From contig CM049313.1 in the NCBI GenBank assembly GCA_026874595.1, positions 78,424,659 through 78,488,658 on the forward strand: a stretch of 64,000 nucleotides of DNA, given 5' to 3'. The notes beneath the pieces were generated by a model. The model did not search any database. It saw only the letters and a program-made list of their open reading frames with translations, and was not told the origin of the DNA. This document shows positions 13,606 to 24,200 of the stretch, piece by piece. The translations under genes were made by a program, and so were the position numbers. Positions within the stretch are counted from its first letter, which is position 1, and every line of letters begins with the position of its first letter. The stretch is from Sipunculus nudus. Taxonomy: Eukaryota > Annelida > Sipuncula > Golfingiida > Sipunculidae.

Positions 13606-14430
13606 TCGACAGGCTTAATTCTTGCTTTAGATATTAAAATATAAAAATAAACAAATGGGTGATTAAGTATGTACGGTCTTTTTAACTGTTCGGTGATGCA
13701 CATTTTTTTTTTAATTTTAAGATTTAATGCTTAAATGAAAACTATTTAAAGATTCTTTAATATTGAGAGCAAAATATAACTTTTAACGAGCTTTCAAAAG
13801 TGTCAGTTTAATTACTTTCAAACACAGAGATGCAAACCACTAAAGAGTAAAATCAGGGTGGTACATGGTATGAAAAGACAAGCACTGCTTAACTGCACCA
13901 TTTTTTTATCAATGTAAAGGGGGCCTAAATTTCATTTGATTGTCATTCCGCCTGATCCAGTTTCAGGCGTTAACACGTGTCTGTTATAAACAACTTAATT
14001 TGAATACTACAGAGGTGTAAATAATTATATCAGTTGCTTAATTTTTAATTATTATTCTAACATCAAGTATTACTATTTTAATATTTTAAATTAACGTAAT
14101 TTCATTAGTTTGAAATATGGAAGAAAGTTATCTTGATTAAGTTTACTATTCTTAAAATTGCCCAGGGTGTTTGTTAATAAAATATTGATGCTAAACCTAT
14201 CACTTTAAACAAACCCTATGTCAATATTTAATTTCCCTATCATCGCTCACATAATGCTTTTAATTACGAATGAGATATTTTGAACTATATCATATCCCCA
14301 TCCACAAAATCAAGGAATATATTTCGCTCTTGATAATTGTTTCATAATAAAAAACAATAAAAAAGACCTAAATAAGAGTTTGGCCGGTTCCTGAGCGTTC
14401 ATGTCCTGTTATTATATTCCTTGCCGTCAT
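13606..14430. other. Intergenic AT-rich sequence
   Basis: No supported gene, RNA or element ends were found. Confidence 0.5.
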
Positions 14431-14530
14431 CTTGCGATTCACAGAGCATACGGACCAGCGGCGTACCTCGCCTTTATGCCGCCCGGGGCGGTCGTAGAAC
14501 AAATCATTACAAACCTTAACAAACTATAGA

Positions 14531-14760
14531 GCATGGTGGCATAATGGTTATGGCTCTGTTCTTGCATGGTTGTGACCGCAAGGTTGTGGGTTCGCGTTCC
14601 GTTCTGACCGCCGTCTGCGCTTACCATTAGGGTGCGCTCTCTCGCCCAAGTAGTGGCGGGTACTGGGATGGCACGCATATATAGAACAAATAACAGCACC
14701 TGTGATGGCGGGTTGGGCTGTCTGCTCCACCGGGAGCCGAGAAAACCTACAAGAATGAAC
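14531..14760 (+). mobile_element. tRNA-derived SINE-like element (head at 14531-14605)
   Basis: The head carries a good RNA polymerase III A box, TGGCATAATGG at 14537-14547, and a B-box-like GGTTCGCGTTCC at 14589-14600, one base longer than the tRNA consensus. The A-to-B spacing suits a tRNA-derived promoter. The downstream body (CCGCCGTCTGCGC to CCACCGGGAGCCG) is not tRNA. I therefore call it a SINE and not a functional tRNA. The antisense frame reads NGTRTHNL, a string that often appears when such elements are mis-annotated as protein. The 3' end is not defined. Confidence 0.6.
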
Positions 14761-14860
14761 AGGTCCAAAAGACCAGGAAGGCAGTTGGAAGAGACTTGAC
14801 TTATTTGGTGAAAACGGGCTATAGACCCCACGTTTATTTTATATATGCATGGGGACATAT

Positions 14861-16140
14861 CCTGTCAAATGTCCTTGTTATAGGCTTTGACTTGACAACA
14901 ATACAATTATATCGATAATTATATCGAATATTCTAAGCTTCACCCCTGCACGTGAACCTGCATTTGCACAAAATTCGCCATTGCCGTGAATATGCCACTA
15001 CAGAAATGTTTAGGCCAAAATAAAAAAACAGGTTTATAAACGTTTACGCGTATTTAGCCGACGAAGACTGCCCTGTCATATTTTACGAAGGTAAAGTCAG
15101 AATGGCGTGACGGCAGTGGGGGCTTACCGCAATGCAGATAGAGAGGAGCGGATGTCCATCGAAGTGAGAACAAGAAACTGAGCGGGGAAATGTCGAGGTG
15201 TTGTCGCGTTAAGTTAGTTTCCATGTGTTGTTATTTCTTAGCCACAGTTGATACAAAACATTTTTAGAAATGTATGCAAATGAAATTACATAACTTTTGA
15301 TAATTTAAACCCAAAAAAATCACGACTTTTCAAAGTACTTATTTTCAAATCTCAAATATCATCATGTAAGGATGTATACGAACCCTGCGTACAAGTTTTT
15401 AGGGCTGTATCTTTTATAATTATATAGACTGGACATAAACATCAGACTAGATTTTCTAGTTTATGAAATACATGGATCACATAATTATTAAACTAGAAAT
15501 GCACACTGCGCAAACACGGGACTCGCAAGAGTACAGGACTGACCACTCTACCCAGCACCGTGGCTTTCACATACACCAGCCGTGTATGTAAAAAGAACTG
15601 AGGAGTGTCGTGTATTCCGTTCAGATATGTTGGATAATTGTTTCAAGGTAAATTACATAAATATGGTCACTTTCGTTGTTAGGACTTCACGGAATAAATA
15701 ATATTTTGTAAGCATACGCATGTAAAATATAAACATGTGTTTCCCTGAAATGTGGATTTTTATGTTTGAGAGTTGAGACAAGCTTTTCCTGGCCGTTCCA
15801 TGCACAATGCCTTCCTGGACGTACCTTTGAGCAGAAACGAACTCTGGCGGAAGGGTGGTTGGAATGTATAAAACAACGTAGATTTAAAGTATCTAAATCC
15901 TAAAATATACAAGGTCTAAGTAGGAATCATAGGTCAAGTAGGTATTATTTAAATCCAGATTAAAAGTTCCTCGGTCCAGGCATTACTATGCATCGACCTT
16001 GAAAAGGCATTTCAGTACACAAAAAATATTGAGGCAAAAATTATTCCCGTGACTAATCTGTCATTTGATAGAAGAGTCTTTCCCTTGCAATATCTAAGTG
16101 CATGCAAAATCTGATAAAATGCTTGTACGCTCTTGCCAAC
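14861..16140. other. Intergenic sequence with no firm feature
   Basis: No coding or RNA gene is supported. A weak D-arm-like string on the minus strand near 15545-15575 (GGGTAGAGTGGTCAG) lacks a matching B box. Confidence 0.5.
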
Positions 16141-16430
16141 CTTAGTATGAGCGTAGACAAACTTTCTAAGTTTGGTGGATTTTGATCAGTCAGAGAGGCA
16201 GATAAACAGTTCAGAAACAGTCTCACTCTAAGCTGCTCCTAAGGGCAACCAATTAATCAAATTTGACTGGTAGGATAATATTTAGGGAAATTAAACATCA
16301 AGACACGAAAGCGTGACGAAGGATAGACACTACCAGACAGACAATGTGACATACAGACACACAGACAGCCTAAAATGAATCCATTCAAAGCGACTCCTAT
16401 AGGGACAACCACCGAGCCTTGTTACAAATA
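16141..16430. repeat. Diverged single copy of the ~150-bp CAGACAGACAAAGTGAC repeat
   Basis: TAGGATAATATTTAGGGAAA, then ACATCAAGACACGAAAGCG and CCAGACAGACAATGTGACATA follow the same order as the units arrayed at 39.8-40.3 kb and 42.2-42.8 kb. It looks like an old relative of that repeat. Confidence 0.5.
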
Positions 16431-17460
16431 CACTCAAAAAACAGATTGGTTAAATATGTAACCAATTTAATTGGTTAAGCCAATTTTGGTTGTTTTATCC
16501 AAGATATCGTTCATCTTAACCAATGCATTGTTAAAGTACTAACCAATCCAGTTGGTTGTTCTGACCAATTTTTATTGGTTAACAGAATAAAAATACTGTA
16601 TGTAGGTTTAACCAATATATTGGTCAATTGATAACCATTGGTTACTTAAGCACACATATATGACCAATTTGGTTGGTTGAGATGATATTGGAAGATTAAA
16701 CCAACACAGTAATTTCAACCAACTTGTAACCAAACCCATTGGTCATTTTGACCAATTTTTATGGTCGACCGTTTAGTTGCATATATTTAACCAGTTTTCT
16801 TGGTTGAGTTAAACCTTAGTTTATTTTACCATCATACTGGTTATTTTACCAACTGATTGGTCAAGCACTGACCAAACCGATTGGTCAGTTTTAACATCAG
16901 ACACAAAAGTGATCCAAATCAAATAGCAGTGAAGCAAGCTTTACTGGCTGAGGGGCAAAACGTGTAACTAGTATGCGAGCGGTAACAGGTTCGATTCCAA
17001 GATCGGGCGGAATTTGTGTTTCTCCCTTGACACCCACACCAAAGCAGAAGAAAGACTTACAGGAAGACGTCTAATTCATCTGAATAATAAAACAACTGAA
17101 AAGGGGCCGAAAGTAGCAGTGCACACATAAATGAGTCTACTAGTCTGACCATCTGCAACTGGTTCATGTGACCAGCTTATTATCTTATTTAACCAATTTG
17201 TTTTGGTTGACCTCAACCAAAGTCCATTGGTTGAGAATAACCAAATTATTTTGGTCAAACTGACCAATTTTGTTGGTTTAAATGATGAGTTGTGTTGGTT
17301 GATGTGACCAATATATGTTGATTTGACCAATACCTGTTGTTTGATTCCGACCAAAATGAATTGGTTATTCTAAACAAATTGTTTGGACATATTTTGACCA
17401 ATTAAATTGGTTGGATTCAACCAATTTTTTGGTTGACTCAACCAATCTGTTTTTGGAGTG
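16431..17460. mobile_element. CCAAT-saturated TA-flanked DNA transposon (non-autonomous)
   Basis: The terminal inverted repeats are CACTCAAAAAACAGATTGG on the left and its near-perfect complement ending GGAGTG on the right (one mismatch in about 21). A TA lies directly outside each end (16429-16430 and 17461-17462), as expected for a Tc1/mariner-type target duplication. The interior is unusual: 16450-16890 and 17160-17455 consist largely of AACCAAT, GACCAAT, ATTGGTT and ATTGGTC in both orientations. Only the centre (about 16895-17150) lacks these motifs. No transposase frame is present. Confidence 0.85.
16900..17150 (+). mobile_element. tRNA-derived SINE-like core inside the CCAAT transposon
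   Basis: There is an A box, TGGCTGAGGGG, at 16945-16955 and a perfect B box, GGTTCGATTCC, at 16988-16998, 33 nt apart as in tRNA promoters. The flanks do not fold into an obvious acceptor stem and no tail is clear. It may be a SINE inserted in the transposon or a sequence captured with it. It is not called as a functional tRNA. Confidence 0.5.
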
Positions 17461-17462
17461 TA

Positions 17463-18180
17463 TCAGTCTGTTGTACAATTTAATTCTTGAGAACTGTATT
17501 TGGTCATTTTATTTGACTAGGTCCACAAATGGGGATTATTACGAACATTATTCAGCCGCTTTACAAAACGAGGTTTCTATTTTCTTCAAGGAGACGAAGA
17601 TTCTTCGTGAATTATCAAATAACACATTAATTACCTGAATGACTTATAACACAAACTTTGTTCTTATATATCTTTCATGATTATTGGTTTGTAATTTGCA
17701 ATGCTTTTGTCTTGCTTCTGTATTGACATTTTTTTGTTTATCTTCGCTTTGACGGAGGAAATAAAGGTGACAACAGCAAGGGGATGCACATCCACCAATA
17801 GCAGCTGTCATTACATTCATACACAAACTGCAAATGCCTGATGTGGGTTCTGGCAGTGCTGGGTGGATCATCGTTTAATTATCACTTTTACATATGGTGG
17901 TGTATATTAATTTCACACAATAGTTAGTTGTGCATGCCAATCAAGGTTCACTTCCATCTTTATATCGAAAAATATGTATTTGTGTATCTCCAAGATTAAA
18001 TTTGTCTATGTATACATATATGACGTTAATGACCTCCAGATTCTTAAAATTTGTCGATTTTCCTGATGCAAATATTAAATGTTATTTTTTATTAAATTTA
18101 AATTGTTGAAGCAGTTTGTTTTTCTTATTCATTTTTTTTTAAATTGTGATTATGCATTTTTTAACTATGGGACTGAGGCC
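17463..18180. other. Intergenic sequence with no recognised feature
   Basis: AT-rich DNA between two elements. It has only short chance open frames. Confidence 0.5.
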
Positions 18181-18183
18181 TTA

Positions 18184-18661
18184 GGGTGCCTTTCCATACA
18201 TGTTGATTTTCACCCGAGAGGGTCCCCGCAGTTGGGATAAACGCATGCACTAATAATCATAAGTTCTCAGATTTTAGTGTAATGTGTTAAGAAAAAATAC
18301 AGTGTAAACATTTTTTACGAACTGATGAGGCAGATTGCAGCGGGTTAATTTTGTATCACACCAACCAGGCTTAAATGATGACGATTTCCTGTCACACTAC
18401 CTATAGAGCAGGCCCCAGGCCGTTTCTCAACGTCGTATAATTTTTATGCAGTCTAATAAGCTCCTTTTTCTTTTCAAAGATGATGGCACATGCCTACTAC
18501 ACATGCCTGCTACTGATATATACATGTAGCATCCGCCTGCGGGCCCCCGCAGAAATTCAGCATTGTTAAATCCGCACGTGGGGGCCCGCACGTATGGAAA
18601 GGGACAATCATAGCACACTTGATTTCAACTGCGCGGAACCAGCATGTATGGAAAGGCACCC
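18184..18661. mobile_element. 478-bp MITE with perfect 19-bp inverted ends, TTA flanks
   Basis: The left end GGGTGCCTTTCCATACATG is the exact reverse complement of the right end CATGTATGGAAAGGCACCC. TTA lies outside both ends (18181-18183 and 18662-18664), matching the 3-bp TTA/TAA target of PIF/Harbinger elements. An internal imperfect copy of the right end (CACGTATGGAAAGGGAC) lies at about 18590. No transposase is encoded. Confidence 0.85.
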
Positions 18662-19247
18662 TTATATTTCTTCATTCATTCATACAAACTCAAGCAGAGA
18701 CCACACTGGCATGACCTGTGGTTTATTCATATTTGTCTTACAAGTAATTTTTATGTATTAAGTTTCCATATAATACATCTATAACAACTTGTACACGATA
18801 TATTTTCTCCACATTTCTCCTTTGGTATTTGACATAACTGATCAGACCTGCAGTGAAAGGGTTAACATATTTTTTTCATACCACCACGCAAATAACAAGC
18901 TCCACGCTCAAGCAGTTATATAATGATTGGTCAATTTGTGTATGTAAAATAAGAAACAAATATTTACAAATACACAACATAATACCTACATATGTCTATA
19001 AACTATATACATTTAACATATAATAATAATAATAATACTAAGTAATATAATATAGATTACACAACCCATATTCTCAAGAAAAGAGGCAATGACATCCATG
19101 ACTATTGAGGTTAGTCAAAGATTATTTTTGAAGATGGTAAGGACTAAGCTTTATCAAACTATAAAAAAAGAATAATCAACGGAACATCTTTAGATGGTGT
19201 AAGTAACACCAATACCATACCAATCATGCAGGAATACTTTATTAAAC

Positions 19248-20111
19248 AAGATTTTAAAGCCATCCAGGATTTTAAAACCACCCATACTTAGCTGGTAAAG
19301 GGTGCTCTTGAAAATCTATAGGTTTTTTCTATGGTCTGTAGCTATTCACAATTGAACGACGGGTCATAACATAGCCTTTTTAAGTCATTGTATGCAAGCT
19401 ATACATACTTCAGCTAATGAGGAACCAAAACATTAAAACTGGAGTAAAAAAATTGACGGAGGGCATTAATTTGTTACAAATATCTTAAAAAAATCACTAG
19501 CAAAAAGACTGTCAGTGCTTTGAATTTAGGTAAACTTCTTGCAGCTTTATAAATCACATGATTTCAAGAAAGACAGGTTGCTTCTGTTTTTTGTATGTAG
19601 TTTGTTTCCCTTTCAAGTAAAAGAATACTTTTCCAGTCTTGTTATATGTTATTAAAGGTTAGATGGGGTTAGCAAAATTAAGTATCATTAATGCTTGTGT
19701 CTCACACAATAAATATATCCCTAACTATTCTAACAGACTATCTATTTCTCTATGTATTTTAAAAACAATTTTCATCATGTTTTCTGTAATATATATGGTA
19801 GCTTATGCTATACAAAAGCATCAAACATAAAAAAAAGTACCTAAATAACTATCTCTGGTTACCTGTCCACGACCACTCCATGTGCAATTGCATGAATGTG
19901 TATGTATATTCAGTGCATTGTGTAGTTGTGCCGGTTTGTGTTTGAAACCTGTGCTATGTGAAGTATGAAATATATTATGAATTACATGAGATGATTTTTA
20001 CCCATGTGATGACGACTGCATACACAGCAGTGTGAGCAGTAGAACCATGATACTTGAGTAGCACTATTTTAAATGGATAAGTTTGGTACATGGCACTAGT
20101 GTTATAGTCTA
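19248..20111 (-). other. Probable 3' UTR of CHAF1A with AATAAA signal
   Basis: The first minus-strand AATAAA downstream of the CHAF1A stop is at 19248-19253 (TTTATT on the plus strand). It is followed by a GT-rich stretch (TATTGGTGTT) about 20-30 bases on. This would give a 3' UTR of about 0.85 kb. A further AATAAA lies near 18722. The end is inferred from motifs only. Confidence 0.4.
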
Positions 20112-21217
20112 TCAGTCTAACACAATAACGTCTGGCTGGTCTTTCTTCTCACCGTCAGCCGACTTCTGCTGCTTGGCAGGTTTTTGAAGATTGTTCTGCT
20201 GTAGGAGAGCCTTCAGCACTATTTGACTGTCCTGGCTAGACTTCACAGACAGACTGCCAGGAGGCCCTGCGGCAGATGATGAGGTGCTCGGAGTGATGCC
20301 TATTGGTTTGACAAACACTGGGTTGAGCACTTTGTTTCCTGCTAGGCTTGGTCCTGCTGCAGTTTCCGTCAGATTTATCACAGGTTTGCTTACTTGATTG
20401 TTTTTTGCTCCTGAGTTTGTGTTTTGTGAATCCTTTATGGAGGGACTGGCCTGAGCTGGAGTATCCTGGGAACCTTTTGGTGTAGAAGACAGCCACTTGT
20501 GCAGGCTTGACCTGCCAGGGGTCTTCCTGTTTATACTGGGTGGTGTACCCTCAGAGGAACAATCCATTGGTATGGGGCCATTTTTGGGAGTGACTGGTGT
20601 TGATACCCCATGAGGACTTGCTCCAGGAACCCTGCTAGACTTGGGAGTTTCAGGTGTACTCAGAAGTTTGGACAAACTTAAATTAGGACTGTTGACACTC
20701 CCTGGTGAGGCATGCACAGTGCTTGGGGTGGCTGGTTTAGGAGAAGCAAGGTTTTGAATCATCTCTGCAGTCATGGGCACAGCGAACTGTGCTATTGAAG
20801 GATTACTTTGGACCTTTTTCTCCTCAGGTTTGGGTACTTCAGGCTTGGGTTTGACTATTTTTTTCACTTTAGTAACATACTCCCATGCCGTGGGCACTGG
20901 CAGATCAATCTGGTCGTATTTCTTCAAGATCTCCTCCTTCACATACCAGCATGTTCTCTTGCCAGTTTCTGTCTTTTTATAACCTGCCACCGCTCGGATT
21001 GTGATTTCAAGCTGCCTCTTAGAGATGAAATTGGAAGGAGTTTTGCCTGACTCATCAGCATCATCTTCATCCTCCAGCTTGCTGTTATTCAGGCCTCCAT
21101 CTTCCTCTGCCTTGCTATCATCACCCATCTTCTTCATCCAGAATGCACGGAATTCACGGACCAATGTCTTGATACCACTGGAGTTGCCGTGAACCAAGCG
21201 CAGCAGGTCTGGCATGG
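20112..21217 (-). CDS. CHAF1A exon 16 (winged helix, tail, stop)
   Basis: 368 codons, residues 714-1081, ending VIVLD and TGA. The winged helix (about 715-832) is recognisable: MPDLLRLVHGN..REF aligns with QLLPLLHGN..REF of human p150, and CWYV..LPVPTAWEYVTKV with CWYV..LPVPCQWSYVTSV. This domain binds DNA and helps PCNA-dependent recruitment. An acidic insert (DDSKAEEDGG to EDEDDADES) lies between its two conserved parts. About 250 residues of Ser/Thr/Pro-rich, apparently disordered tail follow, with many SP/TP sites and a SUMO-interaction-like VIVLD at the very end. The acceptor is ATTTACAG|CC. The frame also runs open upstream, but that part is intron. Confidence 0.95.
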
Positions 21218-24200
21218 CTGTAAATATTAAAATAAAAATTAAAGTTAGATTTCGATGTTTGCATATAACCAACAATTGATCCTTACTGCATAGTGGCTTT
21301 AAAACTATTTCTTTGCTGCTCTCATTTACACTTGTATCAAACAAGCTTTTATGTTTTACTTTTCAAGTAAAACCAAAATGTTCTGAATCCTGCTCATATG
21401 GATTCAAAAGGGTCATAAGTCACAAACTACCTTGGACAATGAAGAAGTGATTGCTGCTTGTTGGTGATGACTTGAGTGATAATGTAAGGAAGCATCAGAT
21501 TGGAAGAAATAAAAAAGTTAATTTCAGCTGTAAACCTGCAGTGATTATAGAACACAGTGACTTCTTTTTTGTTTGCATTACATGTAATGCTGTGTTTAAA
21601 AGAAAATACTTTGCTTAATCACAGAGATATAACTGGGCATACATGATGAACAGACATTTAATTCAATAATGGTATGCGCAATGCCTATAGGCTATCAGGC
21701 CTGCCAAATAAAAATACCCAAAAACAGATTAAGTGTTCCAGAAAAAAAGGAAAAGAGTAAACTTCTTTAAAAATAAAGAATGAAAAAAAAGGAAAATCAG
21801 CATCAATTACCCATTTTTTTTATCACAGACTGAAAAAAGATGTGCTTCACGTACCACAATTTGTGGATATATATATATCATTCCTAAAGTCAGAAACATA
21901 CATGATGCACAGCCCCCTACACTCAAGATAAGGGCATTATAACTACATGTTGTGATACATCCACAGACAAAAGGAGTTTTAAGCATCATTTTCAGGAAAT
22001 GCTCAAAAAAAGTTACTCTTAAAATAAAGAGTGATTTGGCAGGCCTGCTATACTCAAGCTGAACCCAGTTTAAGACTGAATCATATTCAGTGCAGTTTAT
22101 AATACATGACTATGCAACCTACTTTTACCAAGAAACTGGTACATGTGAGCAAGATTAGGTAAAAATGCAAGCCACAATTAAAGAACAAAACCAACTGCAT
22201 TGACATATGACTTCATTTCATGGTCTCAGGTGAGTGTATGGATATATTCCAGTGCATCTCTTAAGATAGAGGAGCCTCTGGACTTTTAGTAGTCAAATAA
22301 CCAATACTGGTATTTTCAATGTGTTCACTTTTGACATGATTTTATGGCATGTTTTGAAATTTAATTTGAATTTGAATTTTTACTTTATTTTTAAATTTAC
22401 AAGAAAAAAGGATATTTGAGTTTTCATAATTAAAGGTTTCAATTCAATACAGGCAAAACTATACAGCACATTAAAAATACAGCAAAATATAACTTCACTA
22501 TTTAAAATGATAGGTTATGTAAACTTACTGGCTAAGAAATATTCAGGTGAAACTGAATTGTAAATATATATTTATAAAATATGATCTCTATTAAATCAGC
22601 AAGATAAGAAATCCTAAGTTTTCATAAACCACCGAATAAAGATCATTCTTGTTTTTTTTTCAGAATAGAATAACTGGTCAGAGAGCAGGAATTCAGGTAA
22701 TAATACAACAAAATCTCAACCAGATATTCTTATGAATATAAAACTTCTTTTTGAAATTAACAATAAGATTAGGCCTAATTTACAAAAATAAACAAATTCA
22801 GGTGTGTTCACAGAAACAGAGGGATTATAATAGAACACTCATGCATACAGATAAAAATGATGCATGTGTTTTCAAAATTTATTTCTATGCATATTTTTTA
22901 TTCTTTGAAATGTAGGAAGGACCACAAATTATGTCTTGTGGTTTTTGGCATATTAAACATATACACAAATTTCCAGGTGTATCTATCAAGTCATTACTGA
23001 AAGAAATTGTAACTGTTAACAGATGAATAAAGACAGATGGATGCCTACCATGGCTACTGCTCACAGATAAGCTAAAAAAAAAATAAATAAAAAATACTCA
23101 CCTTCCTCAGGGACTGGTCTCTTCATGGCTCCCCTGCTGTCACTGTCTTTCTTGTTGGCATGTTTGTCAGCCTTCTTATCTCCCCGCACTGGTACTGTCA
23201 AATCAATTGGGAGGGCATTTATCAATGGCACCATCTGTTGGGAGAAACAGAAACTGAGTCATATCTGAAAGTAGTTAATTATACTCAAGGAAATTCCAAA
23301 AATTTCAAAATAACAAAGTGTATGATGTGTTTCACAAAAAAAACCAACTAAATGTTGTATTTTTATAACTCATTCACATTTTATAGGCAACTTTTTTTTT
23401 ATGGAATGAATTTATATCTAGCAAGTTTTACTAGCACAGAAAAAGTATGATCTTTTAAAATAAATTGTGTTCCTCCTAAAATGAGCATCCATCCTCTTCT
23501 ACAGACACCCTGGAATCATGTACATAAAAAATGAAATTTTCCAGTGATCTATGTATTAGCTTGGTGAATTTAAATGGAAGATCAAACTTCCCTGACCCAC
23601 TCCCAAGCTTAAACAATTTTATCTGTATCTGATAGAAAATGCTACTTGCATACATCTTTTGTGATCATCTGATTCTGTTACTACACAGGAATGAAGGAAT
23701 CCATAAAACAAATGGCGCAAAAGAGGCATATGAGCATTTTAGTCTGGCTTGGACACCAGCATCACTGGCTGCATCACTTAATCTGTTACACATCACCCCT
23801 TCCAGGGGATATCCAAACACCAAACCTGATTAATTTCTATTTGGGTAATGTAAAGAAGTAACAATAAGACAGCAAACCTGACGAGTATTCACACTCACAC
23901 TTAAAGCAGTCTCTTGTAATTTCTGATGCCTACTGACTAAAGATAATCTCATTAAACATTCATAAAAAAAATAGGCTTAAAAATATCTATCCCACAGGCT
24001 GTTAATTGTTTTAAGTCCACATGTTTATAACATGTGAGGAGCCCAGCACATTAATCAAAACAGATCCAACAAGGAAATCTAAGGCAAGTCAGACAAACCA
24101 TTTTTAAAGAGAGAATGTTTTTGAAACTTGTCACCTTTCAACTTCAGCACATATGCAACAACCACCTTATGTTACATGGTTTTTCCGTTTGTCAACATTT

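Noticed and set aside
14531-14605. Functional tRNA gene
   Set aside because: The A box is good, but the B box has an extra base, no 7-bp acceptor stem pairs, and a non-tRNA body follows directly.
14439-14858. 139-codon minus-strand frame containing NGTRTHNL
   Set aside because: It is antisense to a tRNA-derived SINE-like element, and the NGTRTHNL string is a usual artefact of translating such elements.
15480-15600. tRNA-like D arm on the minus strand (GGGTAGAGTGGTCAG)
   Set aside because: No matching B box or acceptor stem. At best a decayed SINE fragment.
20236-21192. Open frames on both strands overlapping exon 16
   Set aside because: They are shadows of the conserved winged-helix and tail coding sequence in other frames.
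21218-21344. Open frame extending upstream of CHAF1A exon 16
   Set aside because: The acceptor ATTTACAG at 21218 and the homology starting at MPDLLRLVHGN show that this part is intron 15.
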